Below are positions 1 to 11,439 of a DNA stretch of 64,000 nucleotides, piece after piece. Positions within the stretch are counted from its first letter, which is position 1. Each line of letters opens with the position of its first letter. Source of the stretch: Sternotherus odoratus (taxonomy: Eukaryota; Chordata; Testudines; Kinosternidae); assembly GCA_032164245.1 (NCBI GenBank), contig JAVMKO010000003.1, forward strand, positions 66,410,390-66,474,389. The letters run 5' to 3'. A program made the translations under genes and the position numbers. Under the pieces are notes generated by a model that searched no databases, was not told the origin of the DNA, and saw only the letters and a list, made by a program, of their open reading frames with translations.

Positions 1-1640
1 TACAGGTTTTTCTGTTTTTCATTTATTCTGTTACTGGACTGTACTTTCATCTCTTCTTCATTCTAGATTTTCTTTCCATTTCTCTCCTCCCTAAAACTCT
101 CAAGCTTGCTAGAATGTAATATTTTTACACTTCTGAGGATGACATGACCATTTTGGAAGTTGCAATAAGTACCAATCCATGGATCCTCTGGCAATTTTGG
201 TTGTAAAAATTGTGTAGCTGTCACAACCTCTCACAGATTAAGTTTTACCACATTAATATATCCTTTCATGTCTTGAAGGATTAGATTAGAATCTCTGTCA
301 TTACATCTTGCAACTTGGATAATCTAATTTTAAAAACACAAACCTAACAATATGCTAGGCTCTATCCTGTGCTGCTATTTGAGTATGTCACATCAACGAA
401 CAAATATGTATACATATTATATATACACGTGTATATATAAATACAATTATCCAAAATTCTTTTCACTATAAGAAAAATGCAGCAATCCCTTTCTTTCCAA
501 CCAGTAACATTATTCTTTTTTAAATAATATTTATACTATAGTTTATATTAACCTAGCATCTAAGAGCCCCATTCATGGATCATGAAGCCATTGTACTAGG
601 CATGTGCAAACAGAACAAGACAACAGTTCCTAACCCAAAGAGTTTGCAATTAAGTAAATTTCTTCCTTTTTCAGACCTTTTTCAAATCTTCAGGGGGAAA
701 AAAAAGATAAATTTTGCAGATATAAAAGAATATCTGATACTGATCCACGAATAACTAAATTCAAATACAAATCAGTGTGTATTATGGACAGTGCAGTGGT
801 GGGAACTATGCCCTTAGGTATTGATAGAATGTTACAGATTAATGAATAAAAGAGAAGGGACAAAAGATCTAAGCATTTTATTAAATTTACAACTGATTAG
901 TGACCAGCGTGGGAGGCCAGGTATTTTATGTCAAAATTATCTTCAGGAAAGGATGCTATTTCTAATTTCCCTATTCCAAAATCCTTATATAACTTTAGAG
1001 CTTGAATGAATAAAAACTATTTAAAGAGTAACTAATAATTTATCAGAGGAGCATGGATTTGCAGTAGAGAAGATATATCTAGGTAATAGGATAAGACTCT
1101 TCTAAATTATATTCCAGGAAACATAAATGCCCTGGTTCAATAATTAAAGCTGCAGAAAGTGAGAGAGCGAGCTAGAAAAATATATTTAAAAAAACACAAA
1201 ACAAAAGGGGGTATGGGAATCAGTTAATTTTGTTTTCTTTAAATAGGTTTTCACATGGATTGAGAATTTAAATTGGCAAGTTTAATTCTCAATAAAATCT
1301 TGTTGGCTTCATTTCTTCTTTGTGATTTATCGCTGAATTGACAAGATTTCATGCTTGTCAGTCCTTTTAACCTGGTAGTTAGAAGCCACCTATCACTTTG
1401 TCCATGGAAATCTGCCAGAAAATCCAAATAATTTACAGCAGATGTTAAATTTGAATTAGGGAAACTAATATCAGAGGAGCTGAACCTAATAAAACACTCA
1501 GTATCTTCAGTTACAGCTCTAAGTACTTGTCTTTAGACAATTAGGAAAAATCTGTTTTCCAGTCATTTTGTTCTTGGACAGGTTTTCTCCAGCACATAAG
1601 AGCTGTACAATAGGATTTTTTCCCCTCTCCTTTGTATTAG
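1..1640. other. AT-rich intronic or intergenic sequence
   Basis: No exon or clear repeat was recognised. A short TA/TG-rich stretch lies near 405-445, and runs of A/T are frequent. Probably an upstream ARMC2 intron, but this depends on where the missing 5' exons lie. Confidence 0.5.
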
Positions 1641-1649
1641 ACTTGTGTC

Positions 1650-2075
1650 TTTAAGTTGCAGTAGGTGCAGAGAAGGGTAATGAAAATGATTAGAGGTATG
1701 GGACATCTTCCATGGGAGAGGGGAATGTGGTGGCCCGAGACTGCCCTAGCGGCGGCCTGTGTGACTGGCGCAGGGGCTGCCTGAGCTGCCCCTGTCACTT
1801 CAGAAGTCACAGAGATCACTGAAAGTCACAGAATCTGTGACCTCTGTGACAAACTCATAGCTTTAATGATTATTAGCCAAGATGGTCAGGAATGCAACAC
1901 CATGCTCTCAATATCCCTAAAAAACCTCCAAGTGCCAGAAGCTGGGACTGAATGACGGGGGATGGATCACTTGAAATTAACCTGTTCTGTTCATTTTCTC
2001 TGGAGCATCTGGCATCGGCCTCTGTCAGAGGCAAGATACTGGGCTAGATGGACCATTGCTATGACCTAGTATAGC
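1650..2075 (+). repeat. CR1 LINE 3' fragment, interrupted
   Basis: The stretch starts with a CR1 ORF2 tail signature (AGAAGGGTAATGAAAATGAT). After a GC-rich insert at about 1730-1855 it resumes with the older CR1 3' region (ATTATTAGCCAAGATGGTCAG, then GGGCTAGATGGACCATTGCT). The same 3' segment recurs at 18480-18710. The insert carries repeated TGTGACCTCTGTGAC-like words and resembles the element at 45432-45945, so a piece of DNA transposon probably landed in an old CR1. Confidence 0.65.
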
Positions 2076-3011
2076 TGTTTTTATGCAGCGATTGTACATT
2101 TTTACATATTTGGTTCTAAAAAGCACTGTGGAGTTTGAGTGTTTGACCTTGAAAGATGAAACACAATATCCAGAATCAGGCTGGAAACTGCTCTTTGGTT
2201 CTTTATCATCTCACTCAGACATTTATCTTACTGATGCCTTGATTGTGTGGTTTACTCTAGTCAGGTACACTGCTATATCCTATTGACTTCTGTGGGCCTT
2301 ATGCTGGTGCAGTGAAATGCAGGATTGGAGCCTTAGACTGTTAGGTCTTCAGGACAGCAACGTGTCTTCTAATTTTGTAAAGTACCATGAACTCAGGTAT
2401 CCAAAGTGAAGTGTGGGCAGTGGATATCACACACGTGACAGATAAATGCAGACATTTTTGAAAATAAGGGCCTTTCTAATGGCTGTGCGTGTCTGCATAT
2501 TAAGTACGTACCTACAGTGACATAGCAGTTGTTTGTGTCAGACCTTGACACAGGTGTTCTAAAGTTCACTCATCAGAATATGTCTAGTATCCTGCAATCT
2601 TCCAGCACTTTCAGTAAAACACTGGCAATTGGAATTAGTTTTTGTTCAGATCTCCCGAAATTAATCTACCCCTTTAATGTCCTCTTTTTCAACTGGATGT
2701 TTGACTGTCCATTGAACTTAGGTTTGGGTTTATTATTTAATACTATGATGTCTTTTTTTCCCCCCAGTGAGTCAATGCTAAACAGCAATACATATAACTC
2801 TCTCTCTCAAAAAAAGCACAACCTATGTTAAAAGGACATTATTGAATTGAGTGTGATTTGTAGAAGAACCAACTGATCAAGTGATGCAAGGCTTTCAAAG
2901 GCAGGGATTTGTAATATGTTTTCCAAAGATCAGCCTGGTGTATATCCAACAGAACACGTTTTATCTAGGATTAGAGTGGGAGGGGAACAGTTCTATGACA
3001 GAGTACAATAT
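2076..3011. other. Non-coding sequence, nothing recognised
   Basis: No exon, repeat end or structural RNA was recognised. Short open frames here have no codon-like character and no match I know. Confidence 0.4.
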
Positions 3012-3715
3012 CTGCTTGTAACGGAGTTGGTCACTCACCCGGCGGCGCCCCCGTCTGGGAATTAGCTCTTTTTGACCCGGGAGCGCCCTCTGCCGGCCGA
3101 CGTCCGCTTCTCCACACTGGCTCCATGCCCCTCCCGGACCCCGGAGCCCCTTGCTGAGGGTGCTGCACCCCTGCGGTACCCCCCTGGCCTTAGGGTCTCC
3201 CCTCCCTGGGGAACCCAACACCCACTATCCCCAACTTGCCTCAGATACGGCCACTGCCAGTCACCACTGCCTCAGTTCCCCTGAGGCTGACTGCAGTCTC
3301 ATGGCTACTCATCACCGGCAAGAAGGGGTTGGCCTGCTGCTCTTATCAGCCCAGGGCTGCCCCCTTGCAACCCCCAGTACCCCGTGGGTCGGGCCTTCCC
3401 TAGGCTCAGCAAGCTGGGGCCCTCTCACTAGAGCTTAGGCTCCCTGGCTCCCAGCTGCCTTGCCCTCGCCCTGTCCCAGTCTGGGTCCTCTGATAAAGGC
3501 TCCCTGCAGCCAGGCCCTGTCTCCCTCTGATTACAGAGGAGACTGCCCCCTTGCAATCCCCAGTACCCCGTGGGTCAGGCCTTCCCTAGGCTCAGCAAGC
3601 TGGGGCCCTCTCCCTAGAGCTCAGGCTCCCTGGCTCCCAGCTGCCTCACCCACACTCTGTCCCAGTCCGGGTACTTTGCAGCCAGGCCCTGTCTCCTGCT
3701 GCCTACAGAGTAGAC

Positions 3716-5220
3716 CAGTGATGGCAAACCTTTTTGAGCCCAAGTGCCCAAACTGCAAATCAAAATGACGTGTTTTTTTTCAAAGTGCCAACACCCCCGC
3801 TCGACTCGGGACCCCCCCCCCCCCGGCCTCAGCAGCGCGGCTCACCCCCCCCCCCCCGGCCTCAGCAGCGCGGCTCACCCCCCCGGCCTCAGCAGCGCGG
3901 CTCACCCCCCCCCCCCCCGGCCTCAGCAGCGCGGCTCGCCCCCCCCCCGGCCTTGCCTCCCCTTGCCTCCCCCCCCTTGCCTTGCCTTGCCTCCCCCCCC
4001 CTTGCCTTGCCTTGCCTCCTCCCCCCTTGCCTTGCCTTGCCTTGCCTCCCCTCCCCTCGCCTTGCCTCCCCTCCCCTCGCCTTGCCTCCCCTCCCTTGCC
4101 TTGCCTTGCCTCCCCCCCCCTTGCCTTGCCTTGCCTCCCCCCCCCTTGCCTTGCCTTGCCTCCCCCCCTTGCCTTGCCTTCCCCCCTTGCCTTGCCTTGC
4201 CTCCCCCCCCTTGCCTTGCCTTGCCTCCCCCCCCTTGCCTTGCCTTGCCTCCCCCCCCTTGCCTTGCCTTGCCTCCCCCCCTTGCCTTGCCTTGCCTTCC
4301 CTCCCCCCTTGCCTTGCCTTGCCTCCCCCCCCTTGCCTTGCCTTGCCTCCCCCCCCTTGCCTTGCCTTCCCTCCCCTTGCCTCCCCCCCTTGCCTTGCCT
4401 CCCCCCCTTGCCTCCCCTCCCCTTGCCTTGCCTCCCCTCCCCTTGCCTCCCCCCCCTTGCCTTGCCTCCCCCCCCTTGCCTCGCCTCGCCTCCCCCCCTT
4501 GCCTCGCCTCGCCTCCCCCCCCTTGCCTCGCCTCGCCTCCCCCCCTTGCCTCGCCTCGCCTCCCCCCCCCTTGCCTCGCCTCGCCTCCCCCCCCCTTGCC
4601 TCGCCTCCCCCCCCCTTGCCTCGCCTCCCCCCCCCTTGCCTCGCCTCCCCCCCCTTGCCTCGCCTCGCCTCCCCCCCCTCGCCTCGCCTCCCCCCCTTGC
4701 CTCGCCTCGCCTCCCCCCCCCCTTGCCTCGCCTCGCCTCCCCCCCCCCTTGCCTCGCCTCGCCTCCCCCCCCCTTGCCTCGCCTCCCCCCCCCCTTGCCT
4801 CGCCTCCCCTCGCCTCGCCTCGCCTCTCGCCTCGCCTCGCCTCTCGCCTCGCCTCGCCTCTCGCCTCGCCTCGCCTCTCGCCTCGCCTCGCGCCTCGCCT
4901 CGCCTCGCGCCTCGCCTCGCCTCGCGCCTCGCCTCCTGCCTCGCCTCCTGCCTCGCGCCGCGCCTCGCCTCCTGCCTCGCGCCGCGCCGCGCCTCCTGCC
5001 TCGGCCCCGCCTCCGCTCTCCTTCTTGCCTTGCCTCGCCTCCTGCCTCGGCCCCGCCTCCGCTCTCCTTCCCGGGCTCCGGCCGTCCTTTCACTTCCTCC
5101 TCCACCGCCCGCCCGCCTCTTACTGACCCCGCCCCTCTGCTCCGGCGTTTTGACGGCGTGCCCACAGAGACGGCTCGGCGTGCCGGCAGCGGCACGCGTG
5201 CCACGGGTTCGCCATCACTG
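3716..5220. mobile_element. Non-autonomous hAT-type element filled with a C-rich array
   Basis: Terminal inverted repeats CAGTGATGGCAAACC (left) and GGGTTCGCCATCACTG (right) flank the element. A perfect 8-bp target duplication GAGTAGAC sits at 3708-3715 and 5221-5228, diagnostic of hAT-type insertion. The element is 1505 bp and has no transposase. Most of the interior is a minisatellite of CCTTGCCTTGCCTCCCCCCC-like units. It interrupts the solo LTR, so it inserted later than the LTR. Confidence 0.88.
3810..5050. repeat. Polypyrimidine minisatellite (CCTTG/CCTCG with C-runs)
   Basis: The start holds four short units of GCCTCAGCAGCGCGGCTC separated by C-runs. Then come hundreds of bases of CCTTG/CCTTGCCTCC units, changing near 4480 to CCTTGCCTCGCCTCG and after about 4800 to CCTCGCCTCTCG and CGCGCCTCG. 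The + strand is almost purely pyrimidine until about 4480. Long open frames in all phases (400-500 residues of Pro/Leu/Ala/Ser or Arg/Gly/Glu) are artefacts of the lack of stops. Confidence 0.95.
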
Positions 5221-5288
5221 GAGTAGACTGACCACAGAGTAAACTCACTCCTCCCTCTCTCTCTTCTCTCTAACTCCTGCCTCCCAGG

Positions 5289-5296
5289 CTTTTATA
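5289..5296 (-). promoter_or_regulatory. TATA box of the solo LTR
   Basis: On the minus strand this reads TATAAAAG, about 140 nt from the LTR's TG end and in the orientation implied by the LTR ends. The same octamer is found in the LTR at 17294-18120. Confidence 0.55.
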
Positions 5297-5442
5297 CAGC
5301 CTGGAATGTTTGGGGCGTGGCCACACAGCTGAGCCTGCTTTCCACTTAAGCCTGCTAGCAGGCTCAGCCAGCTACAAACCCTCTTTCCAGGGCTATTCCA
5401 GCCCTGGCCGGCAGGGAGCGGGTATCACCCCGCTACACTGCT

Positions 5443-7990
5443 CTATCAGAAAATAAGTTTCTAAAGCTTCTGAACTCAATTTTAGTTCATGAGAAACAGG
5501 TGTTATCTGTAGTCTGTTATCTTGTATAAAAGTTGTACTGTGAGAAAGCCGATTAAGGTTCTTCACAGGTTCTTTTTATTGCTTAATCCAAATGGAGTCT
5601 TTCCACTGTTATCAATAGGTTTTGGATTATGTCCTTGGTCTCAAACTCTGGGAAATTTAAAGCCTCTGGTCCTCATGCCATGAACAGTAATTCTATCCCT
5701 AGTGCAGAGATGTGTGTATATCATAGGGACAAAGAGCTTGGCTTTTTGGCTGGAGGCTATCTGTGCAAGACAGAGGTTAGAAATAGAAACACAGACAGCC
5801 TTGCACTTACTGGAACCGAGTACCAGCATACATGGGTAACAGTATTTTGAACAACTGTGGCATAATGGATAAGATTCTGTATGTTAAACATGTCCATGTA
5901 TGAAGATACCTCACCACAGTTAATTTACAGTGGCATGCCAACACCACCATAGTTAGGGTTCCATTACTACTTCTGATTAAAGGTTGATCTTGCTAAGTCC
6001 TCTAAAATCGCATTCAACTGTGCATGCCCTTTAACATTTAAAATGAGTCTCTGGGAGTTGCAGGTAGTGTTAGTGCCCAAATTTGGGGTCATTTGGTTAA
6101 GGTTGTGGAGATTAAAGCCCCCCAAAAAGTTTCTAGTGGGGTTTCTTTGTGCAGAGCTAGAGATGAACCTTTGCATGTGATGCAGGTCAAAATGGCCCCA
6201 ATCTTTGGGGGACCCAAATTAAGAACGATATCTGAGAATATATTCACTTCTTTGCATGTGCAGATTTGTAGTCTGGAAGGATAACACTTCTCATGCATCA
6301 ATAAAGAAAAGAAACTTGGAGAGTGAGGATTTCTATGCAACCATTATATTCTTGCTTGAGTACCTTGAGCAAGTGTGGCTGATGCCATTGCCCCTGGTGA
6401 AGGTCCTGCCACTGATGTCCCTAATCTGAACCTTTGTACACCAGTGCAATAGAGATTTAATAACTTAGATACAATTTGTATCAAACAATATGTTACAGTT
6501 CAGCATGTTTTTATTTTAGGGGGAGGCTTATGAGCACAACAGTCACTGGGCAGTCTAAGCGACATTCTTGTTATACTGAAGGGGGAGGAGCCAGAGACAG
6601 GACTGTGTGAGACAGGAGGGAGTAGATGGGATGTAGGAACAGGGAAAGGGGTTATGTCTGCTGAGGGGCAATGAGGATGTGTAGGCAAGCCTTGGAAGAG
6701 TCATTTGAGAAAATCTGTATTTTACTAGCTCCTTGGGGTGGGTAGTGGCTTACCTGCTTGGGGCAGATTAATGTGGTGATTCCAGAGACATGGAATGTGA
6801 AGGGTTGGAACTGATAGTGCAGGTACCTTGACCAGCCAGGGTTCTCAGCATGTGGATTCTGGATGATTCCTGGATCCTGAGGTTGCAGAAGTTTGTGGAA
6901 GAGCAAGGACTACACTATGACATAGGGGTTGCTGATTACAAGCTAATTTGGGTAGAGATAAGTGGCCTGCATTGGCATTGTGTTTTGCCCACTCTGCAGC
7001 ATCTGACTTGAGAACTTATGATCTACCGGACATTGTGGCATAATTCACTTGAGCAGAAATGATGTATTATATACACCATATGCAGTGTTGTAAGCAGATT
7101 TGGACTGCAGCAGATATTTTTGTCCAGGCTCAGCAACTGAATAATTGGTACAGCTTGAAAGCTGTTAATAAGTGTTGTAAGACCATTCATTGGAAAATTG
7201 GAGTGTTCATGGCTGATCAGAAAATGTGTACTATATGATATTAAAACATTACAAGCTGTACCACCTCACTGTTCTTCAGAGATGGGAAACACCTAATGGA
7301 CAGGAGTCAGAGGATCTTTCTCTCTGAAATGTCAGTAGTTTGGAACAGAAACAGTGATTTCTCTCACTGGCCCTGCCACAAACTCCACCCTCCAACCATT
7401 TTGGAACATGACCAGAAACATCATTCCACTGTAACATAGTTGGCCTTCACACTGGACATTGAATTTTTTTCCTTTTGGCCCTTGAATAGTGTTAGATGGA
7501 ATCCTGTGGGTGAGTGTGAATGGCTTGTAAAAGGAGGCAAAGAGCGTGTACATTTCACCAACTGTGGGGTTGGCAGGATAAAGGTATGTTCTAACTAGGC
7601 ATACTGAGACATGGCTGAAAGATAGCAGTTAAGGTTGCATGGATAACCTTAACTCTGCATTTCCTGGTTTTCAGACTGAATTTTGCTCAACTCAGTGTTC
7701 TAAAGGGGGACGACATACCACCAAGCAACCTTAACTCTGCATTAATGTATTTTTTTTTGCCATTGAATGTTAAAGTTTAGTTAGCCACAGTGTTTTCTTA
7801 ATATTGAGCAGAAGGTGCAAAGGCCACACAGGAAGTTAGTGGCAATGCCAGGAATGCTCAAACTCCATTCCTATTCTCTAACATACATACAAAGATTTTG
7901 ATCTACTACCTATCTAAATATAACAGTGTAGCACTTTATTTTATTGTTTTGTTGGAACTGTTATAAATAATGGACTGTGCTCATTATGTT
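5443..7990. other. Non-coding sequence, nothing recognised
   Basis: About 2.5 kb between the solo LTR and the next TIR element. I saw no exon, no SINE/LINE ends and no tandem repeat. Confidence 0.4.
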
Positions 7991-7998
7991 TTATAGAC

Positions 7999-8646
7999 TA
8001 GTGGTTCTCAAACTTTTTTTTTCCCGTGGACCACTTGAAAACCTCTGAGGGTCTCGGCGGACTACTTAATGATCTTTCCAAATGTTTGTACCACTAGCTA
8101 ACTATTTTGTAAAGCACTTTGGATAAAAGTGCTATATAAAAAAATTAATAATAATAATTTTTTGTTCTACAAATAAAAGCGCACAGCTCATATTTTAATA
8201 CCTTTCTAATGCCATGAATGTGCTCTCTTTCCCGCTGTGACAGCCCTGATCTGGGTATCTCTCCCTCTCTCCCCTGCCACAGAGCTGAGGCTAGGAAGGA
8301 GAGCAGTCTCTCCCTGGCAGCCACAGCCCTGAAGCTAGGGAAAGTCACCTCTTTCTCTGGCTGCTGCAGCTCTGCACCCACCCAAATTCCCCCCACGCTC
8401 TTTTCTCACCCTACTGCCCCCTCCCAGCTACCCTTTATTCCCCCCAAGTTCCCCACCTCACCTTACATGTGCGTCTTCTCCAGGGTCCAGGCACCCTAAT
8501 TAGTGGAGCCATTCTAGTGGAGTTACTCCACTAATTAGGTGGGTAGCCCTTCATTTTCTCATGTATGGCTGCCCTGGCACGCACCTTAAAGGGAACTATC
8601 TGTGGAGAGCTGTAATGGAGCTCAGACCACAGTTTGAGAATCTCTG
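7999..8646. mobile_element. Non-autonomous hAT-type element (GTGGTTCTCAAAC ends)
   Basis: The left end TAGTGGTTCTCAAAC and right end GTTTGAGAATCTCTG are inverted. Flanks TTATAGAC (7991-7998) and TTATAGAT (8647-8654) match at 7 of 8 positions. It contains GGACCACTTGAAAA and a GC-rich centre. A close relative sits at 26407-27154 with the same internal words (TAAAGTGCT, CAAATAAAAGC, CTAATTAG). No coding capacity. Confidence 0.8.
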
Positions 8647-9230
8647 TTATAGATGAATTGTTTTTTATTTGCTCAACTTTGGGATGAACTGAACGTGAGA
8701 CAAAATGTCCTTGGCCTGAAGTTGTCCTTGACTGGTAGCCAGTTTTGAAAATTAAATTTCCATTCCACTATTTCTTTCTTCCTTAATTCAGTAGCTTCTC
8801 TATAACCCCTCATTCTGTTCTTTTTTTTTCCTGCTGGCAATACTCTTGATATAAAGTGTAATTGTTGACATTATTTCAGGACATCAGCATTTGTTAGTTA
8901 CCTCTTTAATTATTAGCTGTAGCTTTTAAAAAAATTGCTAAGCAATTTGCACCATTGAAGAACAGGACTGAGTGTGTGTTCATATAATTCTATTACAGAC
9001 AGATTAATACTTATTTGCACAAAATGTTGTGGCAACTCCATTATGTTTTATAAAGGAAATATTAATCTTAAAACATGATTATTGTAGCTGATGCAATAAT
9101 TCAATTTTACGTGAGGAATACCTGTTACAAATATTGATTTATTCTTAGGACATGTCTACATTGTGCAAAAAAAAAATCTCAACTAAAAACCCACTGTGGC
9201 AGTGAGTCTCAGAGCTGGGGTCAATTGACT

Positions 9231-10151
9231 GGAGGATGGTGTGGACTGCACACCTCAGCAAGTTTGCAGATGACACTAAACCGGGAGGAGTGGTAGATAC
9301 ACTGGAGGGTAGGGATAGGATACAGAGGGACCTAGACAAATTAGAGGACTGGGCCAAAAGAAATTTGATGAGGGTCAATAAGGAGAAGTGCAGAGTCCTG
9401 CACTTAGGACGGAAGAATCCCATGCACTGCTACAGACTAGGGACCGAATGGCTAGGCAGCAGTTCTGCAGAAAAGCACCTAGCAGTTACAGTGGATGAGA
9501 AGCTGGATATGAGTCAACAGTGTGCCCTTGTTGCCAAGAAGGCTAATGGCATTTTGGGCTGTATAAGTAGGGGTATTGCCAGCAGATCGAGGGACGTGAT
9601 TGTTCCCCTCTATTCGACGTTGGTGAGGCCTCATCTGGAGTACTGTGTCCAGTTTTGGGGCCCACACTACAAGAAGGATGTGGAAAAATTGGAAAGAGTC
9701 CAGAGAAGGGCAACAAAAATGATTAGGGGCCTGGAGCGCATGACTTATGAGGAGAGGCTGAGAGAACTGGGATTGTTTAGTCTACAGAAGAGAAGACTGA
9801 GAGGAGATTTGATAGCTGTTTTCAGCTACCTGAAAGGGGGTTCTAAAGAGGATGGATCTAGCCTGTTCTCAGTGGTAGCAGATGACTGAACAAGGGGTAA
9901 TGGTCTCAAGTTGCAGTTGGGAAGGTTTAGATTGGATATTAGGAAAAACTTTTTCACTAGGAGGGTGGTGAAGCATTGGAATGGGTTACCTAGGGAGGTG
10001 GTAGAATCACCTTCTTTAGAGGTTTTTAAGGTCAGGCTTGATAAAGCACTGGCTGGGATGATTTAGTTGGGGATTGGTCCTGCTTTAAGCAGGGGGTTGG
10101 AATAGATGACCTCCAGAGGTCCCTTCCAACCCTAATATTCTATGATTCTAT
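9231..10151 (+). mobile_element. CR1 LINE, 5'-truncated copy
   Basis: A 5'-truncated CR1 retroposon. Positions 9236-9889 keep an open frame of 217 residues from the C-terminal half of ORF2, with the reverse-transcriptase word FADDTK near residue 12 and [20 protein letters not shown] downstream. After the TGA the homologous frame continues ([20 protein letters not shown]) with further stops. The 3' tail ends in ATTCTATGATTCTAT, the octamer-like CR1 tail. GACT flanks both sides (9227-9230 and 10152-10155). It lies inside the older TIR element 9148-11023. It is a dead copy, lacking the endonuclease and most of the polymerase domain. Confidence 0.92.
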
Positions 10152-10313
10152 GACTGGGTTCATGGGCCTCTCACTATAAAGCTAAAAATAGCAGTGTAAA
10201 CATTCCTGCTCGGGCTCTAAACCTGACAAGAGGGGTGCGTCCAAGAAACAAGGCTCCAGCCCGAGCGGAAATGTCTGCACTGCTATTTTTAGCCCCGAGC
10301 TCAAGCCTCATGA

Positions 10314-10944
10314 TAGGGCCCTACCAAATTCACAGTCCATTTTGGTTAATTTTACAGTCATAGGATTTTAAAAATTGTAAATTTCATGATTTCAGCTATT
10401 TAAATCTGAAATTTCACAGTGTTGTAATTGTAGAGTCCTGACCCAAAAGGGAGTTTTGGGGGGGCGTCACAAGGGTATTGTAGGGGGAGTTGCAGTACTG
10501 CTACCTTTACTTCTGCAGAGCCTGGCCCTTAGTCAGCAGCCACCACTCTTTGTCCGCCAAGCTCTGAAGGCAGCAGCGCCAGAAGTAAGAGTGGCATGGT
10601 ATGGTATTGCTACCCTTCTATACTTCTGCTGATGCGGTGCTGCCTTCAGACCTCCATTCCTGGCCAACAGCTGCCACTCTCCAGCAGCTCAGCTCTGAAG
10701 GCAGTGCAGAAGTAGGCGTGGCAATATCATGATCCCCCTAAAATAACCTTGCAGCACCCACTCGCAACTCCCTTTTGGGTCAGGAGTCCCAATTCAGAAA
10801 TGTTGGTATTCAGCCTCCATCTCCCACCCCCATTAAATCTGTATGGTATAGGGTAAAAGCACAGAAAAGACCAGATTTCATGGTGGGGAGACCAGATTTC
10901 ACGGTCTGTGAAGTTTTTCATGACTGTGAATTTGGTAGGGCCCT
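10314..10944. mobile_element. Non-autonomous hAT-type element (TAGGGCCCTACC ends)
   Basis: The left end TAGGGCCCTACCAAATTCAC and right end GTGAATTTGGTAGGGCCC are near-perfect inverted repeats of about 20 bp. Flanks CCTCATGA and ATTCATGA agree at 6 of 8. The interior has inverted halves (CAGTCATAGGATTTTAAAA on the left, TTTCACGGTCTGTGAAG on the right). No transposase. It lies in the outer TIR element, independently of the CR1. Confidence 0.8.
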
Positions 10945-11439
10945 ATTCATGAGTCTGAGTGAGTTGACTTGGCTCTGAGACTTGCTGCCTTGGGCATTTC
11001 TTTTGTGCAGTGTAGATGTACCCATAGTGTGTTTGCATCTCACTTTGTTCCTAGGATAGTTTACACAATGGAAAACAATGTTCAGTAGTTATTATGGGTG
11101 GCTCAGTAGAGGTGTATTTTCTGTATTAAAAAAAAAAGAGAGAGAGAGAATGGTCTTTCCTTTTGTTTTGCGTTTCTATTTTTTAGATTTTTCCTAAGGA
11201 AAGATTATTTCTCATTTGTTGATAACCAGTCAAATATGTTGCTCTGAAACTAAAAGTAGCTTTTTTACTAAATGTAGTGCTTCTGTCTAATCAGGAGGAT
11301 ACACGATATCTAAACACATTTATGTAATATTTATTTATTTCTCCTCCATTCGCTCCCCTGTGTTCCATCTTTCTCTTCTGGTGTCTCAAACAATAGTTTT
11401 CTATTGCTATTGCTGATCCAGTGTGCCCTTCTTCTACAC

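Larger units (their letters stand above)
3017..5437 (-). mobile_element. Solo LTR (minus orientation) split by a hAT-type element
   Basis: The segment begins TGTAACGGAG and ends CCCGCTACA, giving TG...CA ends. It is flanked by a perfect 5-bp duplication CTGCT (3012-3016 and 5438-5442). Read on the minus strand it has a TATAAAAG box (CTTTTATA at 5289-5296 on +), as expected for an LTR promoter. The interior holds two copies of a roughly 187-bp unit (about 3355-3540 and 3541-3715). Without the nested element the LTR is about 910 bp. No internal gag/pol region adjoins it, so it looks like a solo LTR left by recombination. A 5-bp duplication fits gypsy-like or ERV-like elements; the family is not assigned. 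Confidence 0.8.
9148..11023. mobile_element. Non-autonomous TIR element, outer shell of a triple nest
   Basis: The left end (GGACATGTCTACATTGTGCAAAA) and right end (TTTTGTGCAGTGTAGATGTACCC) form long imperfect inverted repeats. They share the inner words GGCAGTGAGTCTCAGAGC and its complement, about 85 bp in all. The shell is split by a CR1 copy (9231-10151) and a hAT-type element (10314-10944). The remaining shell is about 330 bp. Superfamily not assigned; no clear target duplication was seen. Confidence 0.7.

Noticed and set aside
3734..5242. Overlapping open frames of 400-500 codons on both strands
   Set aside because: They run through the CCTTG/CCTCG array, use a few codons only, and end with it. 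Lack of stops is due to composition, not coding.
9236..9889. 217-codon frame as a host gene
   Set aside because: It is the C-terminal part of CR1 ORF2 (FADDTK motif, CR1 3' tail follows), a dead retroposon.
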